This document shows positions 58,149 to 64,000 of a DNA stretch of 64,000 bases, one piece after another; within the stretch, counting starts at the first letter, position 1; each line of letters begins with the position of its first letter. Under the pieces are notes generated by a model. The model saw only the letters and a program-made list of their open reading frames with translations. It did not search any database and was not told the DNA's origin. The stretch covers positions 38,197 to 102,196 of the forward strand of contig DASZZP010000051.1 in the NCBI GenBank assembly GCA_035544875.1, read 5' to 3'. The stretch comes from JASLEW01 sp035544875. Its GTDB lineage: Bacteria; Acidobacteriota; Thermoanaerobaculia; Multivoradales; UBA5704. A program made the position numbers and the translations under genes.

Positions 58149-59939
58149 ATGGCAACGAGGAGAACCTCCTTGCTGCGAGGCATCTTCCAGCCCAAGCCGC
58201 TGCAGGCGATCCTGGCTTCGGCCGAGGCTCCCGAGTCGGCGCTCAAGCGCTCGCTGGGACCGTTGCAGCTGACGCTGCTCGGCATCGGCGCCATCATCGG
58301 AGCCGGCATCTTCTCGACCGTCGGCACCGCGGCGGCCGGCAGCGCCGACCGCCTGGGAGCGGGCCCGGCGCTGGTGCTGTCGTTCGTGCTCACCGCCGTC
58401 ACCTGCGGCTTCGCGGCGCTGTGCTATGCCGAGTTCGCCTCCATGGTGCCGATCTCCGGCTCGGCCTATACCTACGCTTACGCCACACTCGGCGAGCTGA
58501 TCGGCTGGATCATTGGTTGGGACCTCATCCTCGAGTACGCGGTCGGCAACGTGGCGGTCGCCATCTCCTGGTCCGGCTACTTCCAGGAGCTGCTGCGCGG
58601 CTTCGGCATGCCGCTTCCCGACTGGCTCGGCACCGATCTGCGCTCCGCCGTGCAGTCGGTGCATCAGATCGCCGAGGCCCGTGCCGCGCACCTCGATCCG
58701 GCGACGCTGGGCGATGCGGTAGGCCAGGGAGCGCGGGCGCTGGCCCAGGCGCCGCACGTCCTGGGGGTGCCGGTGGTCTTCAACCTGCCGGCCTTCCTGA
58801 TCGTGATGGTGGTCACGGTGGTGCTGGTCATCGGCATCCGCGAGAGCGCCTGGTTCAACTCGTCGATGGTGGTGCTCAAGCTCGCCATCATCACTTTCTT
58901 CGTGGTCTTCGGCGCCTACTACGTCAAGCCGGCCAACTGGCGGCCGTTCGCGCCCAACGGCTTCGCCGGCATCTCCGCCGCGGCGGCGATCATCTTCTTC
59001 GCCTATATCGGCTTCGACGCCGTGTCGACGGCTGCCGAGGAGACGCGCAATCCCAAGCGCGACATGCCGATCGCGATCATCTCCAGCCTCGTGGTCTGCA
59101 CCGTCATCTACATCGCGGTCGCCGTGGTGCTGACCGGGCTGCTGCCTTGGCGGCAGCTGGGGACCGCCGAGCCGCTGGCCACCGCCTTCTCCGGGCTGGG
59201 CATGAGATGGCCAGCGCTGCTGATCTCGCTCGGGGCGGTGTTCGCGACCACCTCGGTGCTGGTGGTCTTCCAGCTCGGGCAGCCGCGCATCTTCTTCTCG
59301 ATGGCGCGCGACGGGCTGCTGCCGCAATGGGCGGCCCGGGTGCACCCGCGCTTTCGCACCCCGCACGTCACCACCTGGATCACCGGCATCGCGGTTGGGA
59401 TCTTCGCCGGGCTGCTCAACATCAACGAGGTGGTCGACCTCACCAACATCGGCACCCTCTTCGCCTTCGTGCTGGTGTGCATCGGTATCACGGTGCTGCG
59501 CTACAAGGACCCCGAGCGGCCGCGGCCGTTCCGGGTCCCGCTCGGACCCTGGCTGCTGCCGGGCCTGGGCGTGGTCTCGTGCATCTTCTTGATGGTCTAT
59601 CTCCCCCCTGCCTCGTGGTGGCGCTTCATCGGCTGGCTGGTGCTCGGGATGGCGATCTACTTCTCCTACGGCTACAACCAGAGCCGGGTCGGCCGCGGGA
59701 TGGGGCGCCCGGACCGCACGCCGATGACGCTGCAGGCGGCGGCCCTCGGATTCCTGGCGATCGCGACCGGCCTGTTCACCATTCCCCACGATGCGTCACT
59801 GCCGCAGCTTGTGGCCAAGGCGTCGTCGGCGGCCGATCCGCAGCACCTGCGGTCGCTCCTCGGCCTCGCCCTGATCGGCCTGGGCGCGCTGGCCAGCGCG
59901 ACCGGCCTGCTGGGCGAGAAGGCTCAGCGCGGCGGGTAG
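58149..59939 (+). CDS. APC-family amino-acid permease
   Basis: A 596-residue transporter with about 12-14 membrane helices. It starts with the CAT/YhdG-type leader (GIFQPKPLQAILASAE) and the family motif LLGIGAIIGAGIFSTVGTAAAG, with later FFAYIGFDAVSTAAEETRNPKRDMP, which is diagnostic of APC cationic/neutral amino-acid permeases. I chose the ATG at 58149; a TTG at 58104 is in frame. Membrane-spanning length is as expected. Substrate specificity cannot be read from sequence. Confidence 0.9.
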   Translation: MATRRTSLLRGIFQPKPLQAILASAEAPESALKRSLGPLQLTLLGIGAIIGAGIFSTVGTAAAGSADRLGAGPALVLSFVLTAVTCGFAALCYAEFASMVPISGSAYTYAYATLGELIGWIIGWDLILEYAVGNVAVAISWSGYFQELLRGFGMPLPDWLGTDLRSAVQSVHQIAEARAAHLDPATLGDAVGQGARALAQAPHVLGVPVVFNLPAFLIVMVVTVVLVIGIRESAWFNSSMVVLKLAIITFFVVFGAYYVKPANWRPFAPNGFAGISAAAAIIFFAYIGFDAVSTAAEETRNPKRDMPIAIISSLVVCTVIYIAVAVVLTGLLPWRQLGTAEPLATAFSGLGMRWPALLISLGAVFATTSVLVVFQLGQPRIFFSMARDGLLPQWAARVHPRFRTPHVTTWITGIAVGIFAGLLNINEVVDLTNIGTLFAFVLVCIGITVLRYKDPERPRPFRVPLGPWLLPGLGVVSCIFLMVYLPPASWWRFIGWLVLGMAIYFSYGYNQSRVGRGMGRPDRTPMTLQAAALGFLAIATGLFTIPHDASLPQLVAKASSAADPQHLRSLLGLALIGLGALASATGLLGEKAQRGG

Positions 59940-60281
59940 CAAGGGCGGTGAGGCCCCCTCCGTCCTGTCCCCGCCTCGCGCAAGTGCCGCGCACGGCGCA
60001 CCGCTTGCTATCGACCGTCGCCGCGGAGCGGCCCTCGCCGAGCCTCCTCGGCAGGCGGCCGTGAGTCGCGTTCCTCGGCGCTTCCGAGCGGTGCCCACGG
60101 TCCTACGAGTTGCAGCGCCGTGCAGCCGTCATCTGGCTGGTTCGCTCCGACACGGCGCGCCCGGCGAGGAGCTCGGACGAGTGCCGCGCCACCCTTGGGC
60201 GCTCGATCGGCCGCCTCGAGATCTCTGGATGCCGGCATTGGCTCGTCAGCATGAGAGCTCGTTTCCGGGCCGAGCGGGAGG
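59940..60281. other. No gene seen
   Basis: This 342-bp stretch has no frame with plausible protein composition and no obvious hairpin with a T-run. I see nothing I can name in it. It marks the change from the core-like region to the metal-related patch. Confidence 0.4.
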
Positions 60282-60746
60282 TCAAGGAGGCATCGGCGAA
60301 CGGCGCAGGACAATCAGCAGGATCGAAGGCAACACAAGCCATTGAAGCAGAGGGGCGAGCCCGACGCCGAACAGTCGTGGCATTTGCGGACCGTACGCCC
60401 AGGCGTGAGCCAGGCGGGTATTGTACAGCTCGCTGGCCGCGGTGTAGGCCAGGCCGAAGCCAACGAAGAGCGGCGCCCGGCAGCCTTCGCGACGGTAGAA
60501 CCACTGCCTGTCGCGCCACAGCGCCGATACCGCCCAGAAGCAGCCGAGAAGGATCAATACATCACCCACCGTGCAATGAAGGCGTGTCCAGAGCAGGTGG
60601 GATGGCTCGCGGTCCGAGTCGGCGTAGAGTGGCGTCTGCAGCGCCTCCCAGAGAGCGTTCAGAACGAACCCCCAGATCAAGAGTCGAGCTTCGGGTTGGC
60701 GCCAAAGAATCGCGAGGCTCGCAGGCAGCGGTGTGGGCGCTGTCAC
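60282..60746 (-). CDS. Conserved membrane protein of unknown function
   Basis: A 154-residue protein with four to five helices: LIWGFVLNALWEALQTPLY, then WTRLHCTVGDVLILLGCFWAV and the last at LQWLVLPSILLIVLRR. The LNALWE...TPLY and LHCTVGDVLILLG motifs are shared with a family I know only as an uncharacterised membrane protein, often near metal-resistance genes. Its position next to a Cys-rich peptide and a P-type ATPase fits that. Confidence 0.75.
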   Translation of the reverse strand: MTAPTPLPASLAILWRQPEARLLIWGFVLNALWEALQTPLYADSDREPSHLLWTRLHCTVGDVLILLGCFWAVSALWRDRQWFYRREGCRAPLFVGFGLAYTAASELYNTRLAHAWAYGPQMPRLFGVGLAPLLQWLVLPSILLIVLRRSPMPP

Positions 60747-61043
60747 GGAAGCGAATCTCTTACCTTACTTCATTCGAGCCGGCGGCCGGCAGCGTAGTGA
60801 AGCTGCTGTCCAAGAAGTAGGCGGCGGATCTCAGCCAGACAGAGATCGGGATCTGTCAGCGGGAGGTCGTGGCCTCTGCCCGCGTGAGAGCGTGGGCAGC
60901 GTCACCAGCCCGGCGGACGCCACGATGCGGGCCGGCGGCCCGACCCGACGGCTATGCGGGTCTGGGCAGAGGACTACAGGCCTTTTCACCTAAAGCCATC
61001 TCCGACCGCTCAACTTCGGCAAATAACGGTCCTGGCGGCCGCA
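60747..61043. other. No gene seen
   Basis: A 297-bp gap before the small Cys-rich gene. Short open frames here have no family match and no ribosome sites. Nothing else is visible. Confidence 0.35.
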
Positions 61044-61199
61044 TTACTTGTGGAGGGGGCACTGGTCGGCGCAGATGGTCTGACCCGTGAGAGGGCAGAC
61101 GACCTTGCCGGGGCAGGCATGCCTGCTGCTCTGGGCTGAATAGGCAAGGGCAAGAAGCCCCAAGAGGGTTGCGGTGGCGATGAGAGTCTTGGTTTTCAT
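61044..61199 (-). CDS. 51-residue exported Cys-rich peptide (probable metal binding)
   Basis: A short gene of 51 codons. The first half is a signal peptide (MKTKTLIATATLLGLLALAYSA); the mature part has four Cys and His residues arranged as ACPGKVVCPLTGQTICADQCPLHK. A strong site (GGAGGAGGAG) lies ~8 bases before the ATG at 61199. The Cys spacing suggests binding of copper, zinc or another soft metal in the periplasm. It lies 20 bases after a short upstream frame that follows a metal-type promoter, and near a P1B ATPase. I recognise no named family. Confidence 0.75.
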   Translation of the reverse strand: MKTKTLIATATLLGLLALAYSAQSSRHACPGKVVCPLTGQTICADQCPLHK

Positions 61200-61220
61200 G
61201 GCTTCACTCCTCCTCCTGTT

Positions 61221-61319
61221 TTACTTGTCGAGCTTATAGATCACGCTAAGCAGGGGCTCGAAGACCTCCTCGCCGCGTCCAGCCGTGATGGCTTCGGTGG
61301 CGCACCGCTCCAAATACAT
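61221..61319 (-). CDS. Possible 32-residue leader peptide or gene remnant
   Basis: A 32-codon frame (MYLERCATEAITAG...FEPLLSVIYKLDK) lies between the metal-type promoter and the Cys-rich gene. Its ATG sits inside the putative -10 area, so it would be leaderless. It may be a leader peptide or the stump of a deleted gene. Evidence is limited to position and an intact frame. Confidence 0.3.
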   Translation of the reverse strand: MYLERCATEAITAGRGEEVFEPLLSVIYKLDK

Positions 61320-61337
61320 ACCCCCTACTCCTGTCAA
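61315..61337 (-). promoter_or_regulatory. Heavy-metal-type promoter/operator candidate
   Basis: Read on the minus strand: TTGACA (61332-61337), then GGAGTAGGGGGTATGTA. The G-tract followed by TA resembles half of CsoR/RcnR-type operators (TACCCCC), and a perfect -35 is present, though the -10 is not clear. It points toward the Cys-rich peptide gene. A metal-responsive regulator gene is not in the window. Confidence 0.4.
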
Positions 61338-61401
61338 GCGGGCCTGTTCGCGGGTGGCTGCCGGTCCGCGCTTCGCAGCCGAGCGGGTTTATCCGAGAAC
61401 G

Positions 61402-61866
61402 TCATCTGGACTTCTGCGACGACCAATGCATGTGGACGATCAGCCAACCCGTGGCGGTGCGGCGCAGGATCGCGGTCTCGGTGACGTTGCTGCTGACCGG
61501 TTGGCCGCGGAAGTTTCCGCTGGTCGCGGTGCGGCTGAGCACCCACGCTACGCCACCCTCCCCGCCCGTCCGTTGTTCGACGAGGCGTTCTCGGGTTGCG
61601 CGGGAGAGCTCCAGATCGGCGTCCAGATGATGCAGGGCATACTCCTCGCGAGAGACCTCGGCGCCGCCGGCCTCGAAGATCACGACCTCAGGGGCGAGGA
61701 GGGAAAGGGCCGCGTTGCGGTCGCCGCCGGCAAGAGCTGCGTGAAAGGCAGCGACAACCTGTGTCGGCTGTGCGGCAGCGACAACTTTGCCGGTGTCACC
61801 GCCGGGGCTCTGGGGTGGAACCGCTGCGGCAGCTGCCAGGAATACGATTAGCAGTGGTAGAGCCAT
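61402..61866 (-). CDS. Exported NTF2-like (DUF4440/SnoaL) protein
   Basis: A 154-residue protein with a signal peptide (ALPLLIVFLAAAAAVPP). The NTF2-like fold reads VVAAFHAALAGGDRNAALSLLAPEVVIFEAGG and ends LRRTATGWLIVHMHWSSQ, typical of DUF4440/SnoaL. GGGAGGGGG lies just upstream of the ATG at 61866. It has no catalytic residues I can assign. It lies between the metal peptide and the P-type ATPase. Confidence 0.85.
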   Translation of the reverse strand: MALPLLIVFLAAAAAVPPQSPGGDTGKVVAAAQPTQVVAAFHAALAGGDRNAALSLLAPEVVIFEAGGAEVSREEYALHHLDADLELSRATRERLVEQRTGGEGGVAWVLSRTATSGNFRGQPVSSNVTETAILRRTATGWLIVHMHWSSQKSR

Positions 61867-62076
61867 TCGGAACCCCCTCCCGGATCCAGCGTCGGCGGGC
61901 ACGGCGTTGGCGCAGCCTTGAGGAGATCCAGAGCGCACGCCTCTCCCGCTGGCGCCGCGGGGTGCAGTAAGCTCGGCGCTCCTCCCCCGGGCGCGTCACT
62001 GGAGAATCATGCCTTCTGGCGCAGCCAAAAGCAAGATTTTCCTGCGGTTCGCTGCCGCAGGCGGCGAGCGCCTCCG

Positions 62077-63999
62077 CTAAGAGCTCGTGCGAGGCCGCCT
62101 CGCCGAGGGCTCCGGGTTTGCTGGCCCGCCAGGCGTCCCGAGCGCCGGGTTCTTGCCAGGCTGACGGATGCCTGCCAGCTTGGTCCGCTTCAGCATCAGC
62201 GCATTGATCGCCACCAAGAGAGTACTGCCGGACATTGAGAGGGCAGCGACCTCCGGACTCAATACGAATGGGTACAAGACGCCCGCGGCGAGCGGGAACG
62301 CGATCACGTTGTAGCCCACCGCCCACCAAAGATTCTGGTGCATCTTGCGCAGCGTCGCGCGCGACAGCTCGATCGCGGCGACGATGTCATATGGGTCGCT
62401 CTTCATCAGCACTACGTCGGCGCTTTCCATCGCGACGTCGGTGCCGGCGCCAATGGCAAACCCCACCGTAGCCTGGGTTAGCGCTGGCGCGTCGTTGACG
62501 CCATCGCCCACCATCCCGACCTTCTTGCCCGTGGCCTGCAGCTCTTTCACCTTCTCAGCCTTCTGGCCCGGCAGCACGTCGGCCAACACGCTGTCGATGC
62601 CGAGATCCGCGGCGATGCGCTTGGCCGTGGCCGCGTTGTCGCCGGTCAACATCACCACTTCGATGTTGCGTTCGCGCAGCTTTGCCACCGCTGCCTTGGA
62701 AGTTGGCCTGATCGCGTCGGCGATGGCGATGAGGCCAATCACGCGAGCGGCCTGAGACACATGGACTACGGTGCGGCCATCCCCCTGTAGGCGGGTGGCT
62801 TCGGCCTGCAGACTACCGAGCGCCAGTTCTTGCGTATCCATTAGCAGCCGGTTGCCGAGGAACACCGTTCCGCCAGCGGTCTCGGCGCGCGCGCCCATGC
62901 CGTCGAGGCTTTCGAAGCCTGTAGGTGCCGCGACAGTGAGGTTCGCCGCTCGGCGCAGGATAGCCTGGGCCAGCGGGTGGTCGGACCCCTGCTCGACGGC
63001 TGCGGCGGCGGTCAGCACCAGGTCCTCGGTGACACCGTCCGCCGTCACAATTTCCACGACTTCCGGCTGGCCGATGGTGAGCGTGCCGGTTTTGTCGAAG
63101 ACGATGACGTCGAGCTTGGTGGCGTCTTCGAGCGCCGAGGCGTTCTTGAATAGAATGCCGTTCACTGCTCCCAAGCCGGTACTCACCATGACGGCCATTG
63201 GCGTTGCGAGTCCCAACGCATCCGGGCAGGCGATCACGAAGACGGTGATGGTCAGCGTCACCGCGAACAGCAGTGGCTGTCCGATCCACCAGAACCACAC
63301 CGCAAAGGTTGCAAGACCGATGACGATCGCAGCAATCACCAGCCATTGCGCGGCCTTGTCCGCCAGGAGTTGCGCCGGTGCCTTTGAGTTCTGCGCCTCC
63401 TGCACCAGTTTTACGATCTGCGCCAGCGCCGAGTCGGCCCCGACCCTCGTCGCCTTGTAGCGAAAGCTGCCGCTTTTGTTGATGGTCGCACCGATCACCG
63501 TGGCGCCCGGTCCTTTTTGAACCGGCATCGACTCGCCAGTGAGCATGGACTCGTCGACCAGTGATTCGCCGGTCTCCACTGTGCCGTCGACCGGAATCTT
63601 GCCGCCCGGCCGGATCACGACGATCTCGCCCGCTAACACTTCTGCCGTTGGAACTTCAACCTCGGCGCCGTTACGGATAACAGAGGCCTTCGCCGGAGTC
63701 AGATTCATCAGCGCCTTGATGGCGGACGACGCGCCCGCACGGGCACGCATTTCCAGCCAGTGGCCGAGCAGGATGAAAACCAGCAGGACGGCTACGGCTT
63801 CGAAGAACTGTCCGCCCCCCTTGAAGAAGAAAGTGGCGCCGACGCTGAAGAGATACCCTGTGCCGACGCTCAACACGATTAGCGCCGCCATGCCAAGGGT
63901 GCCGGTCCTGAGCGCGCGCCAGGCGGAGACGAAAAACGGCCAACTCGGATAGAGAATCGCGGCGCTTGCAATGAAGAACAACCACAAGTTGAGTTCCAA
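62077..63999 (-). CDS. P1B-type heavy-metal ATPase with CPD motif (5' end cut by window)
   Basis: At least 640 residues; the gene continues past the right edge, so the true start is not seen. The core is complete: TGES actuator loop, CPD in FVIACPDALGLATP, phosphorylation site DKTGTLT, HP in GSDHPLAQAI and GDGVNDAP. Six or more helices are visible. Most copper pumps have CPC (CopA) or CPH (CopB); CPD is a less common variant of membrane metal site, so the metal is uncertain. The codon style is less GC-extreme than that of its neighbours, suggesting transfer. Confidence 0.9.
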   Translation of the reverse strand: MELNLWLFFIASAAILYPSWPFFVSAWRALRTGTLGMAALIVLSVGTGYLFSVGATFFFKGGGQFFEAVAVLLVFILLGHWLEMRARAGASSAIKALMNLTPAKASVIRNGAEVEVPTAEVLAGEIVVIRPGGKIPVDGTVETGESLVDESMLTGESMPVQKGPGATVIGATINKSGSFRYKATRVGADSALAQIVKLVQEAQNSKAPAQLLADKAAQWLVIAAIVIGLATFAVWFWWIGQPLLFAVTLTITVFVIACPDALGLATPMAVMVSTGLGAVNGILFKNASALEDATKLDVIVFDKTGTLTIGQPEVVEIVTADGVTEDLVLTAAAAVEQGSDHPLAQAILRRAANLTVAAPTGFESLDGMGARAETAGGTVFLGNRLLMDTQELALGSLQAEATRLQGDGRTVVHVSQAARVIGLIAIADAIRPTSKAAVAKLRERNIEVVMLTGDNAATAKRIAADLGIDSVLADVLPGQKAEKVKELQATGKKVGMVGDGVNDAPALTQATVGFAIGAGTDVAMESADVVLMKSDPYDIVAAIELSRATLRKMHQNLWWAVGYNVIAFPLAAGVLYPFVLSPEVAALSMSGSTLLVAINALMLKRTKLAGIRQPGKNPALGTPGGPANPEPSARRPRTSS

Positions 64000-64000
64000 C

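Noticed and set aside
57732..59789. Long minus-strand open frame (685 codons) rich in Asp, Glu, His and Arg
   Set aside because: It is the reverse of the APC permease and hydrolase genes; high GC keeps antisense frames open. Composition is not protein-like and there is no domain.

Overview
This is a high-GC chromosomal window with no rRNA, tRNA or CRISPR array that I can see. Nearly every protein is bacterial. Several gene styles point to an Acidobacteriota-like soil bacterium (Thermoanaerobaculia or Holophagae type): a CadC-like winged helix fused to PD40 propeller repeats, a DUF4388 fragment, a TonB/ExbB/ExbD/ExbD/DUF4398 operon, an isoquinoline-oxidoreductase-like molybdoenzyme pair, and many VapBC-type modules. 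The phylum is inferred from gene content; no marker gene is present.

Layout. 0.1-4 kb: a GntR/YtrA regulator, ABC ATPase and ABC-2 permease in one operon joined by ATGA overlaps, with a perfect palindrome (3938-3957) upstream that looks like the regulator's operator. 4-7.4 kb: an ECF sigma factor, a membrane anti-sigma factor carrying a protease-propeptide-like domain, and a subtilisin-like lipoprotein lacking the oxyanion-hole Asn; this is my first choice for an undescribed signalling module. 7.6-13 kb: exported proteins (cupredoxin, Calx-beta protein, c-type cytochrome-like lipoprotein, beta-barrel), a DCC thiol oxidoreductase, a PilZ protein and a VapBC pair. 13.6-24 kb: mostly housekeeping and redox genes (VOC, SPFH, TlpA-like, bacilliredoxin, FAD oxidoreductase, P5C dehydrogenase, STAS, rhodanese lipoprotein, FAD-linked oxidase).

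24-29.3 kb is an accessory island. A direct duplication of the 3' end of the FAD-oxidase gene plus its downstream repeat flanks a DUF433/DUF5615 toxin-antitoxin pair and a decayed WbsX-type glycan gene. It also holds a nucleotidyltransferase pair, a chromate-transporter remnant, two further PIN-toxin pairs and several dispersed hairpin repeats. 29.4-37 kb: a truncated Hpt protein, the two-subunit molybdenum hydroxylase, an HDAC-fold protein with an unrecognised C-terminal half, an AbiEii-like nucleotidyltransferase pair, Smr, and a VapBC remnant.

37-51.9 kb is regulatory and envelope-related: the wHTH-PD40 protein, a methyltransferase, a receiver gene overlapping a degenerate kinase/receiver gene, a LuxR-type regulator, a B12-binding sensor, a PAS histidine kinase, a 1088-residue exported barrel protein, a truncated DUF4388 gene, a TPR/double-cNMP-domain protein and a small TPR protein. 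52-56 kb: a six-gene TonB energy-transduction operon. 56.7-60 kb: an exported alpha/beta hydrolase and an APC amino-acid permease. 60.3-64 kb: a heavy-metal patch with a membrane protein, a 51-residue Cys-rich exported peptide, a metal-type promoter, an NTF2-like protein and a P1B-type ATPase with a CPD motif that runs off the right edge.

A recurring oddity is a set of short GC-rich hairpin units, often tandem, that sit in frame inside coding sequences (9853-9918, 38369-38427, 56836-56895), with related single copies at 22443 and 40022.
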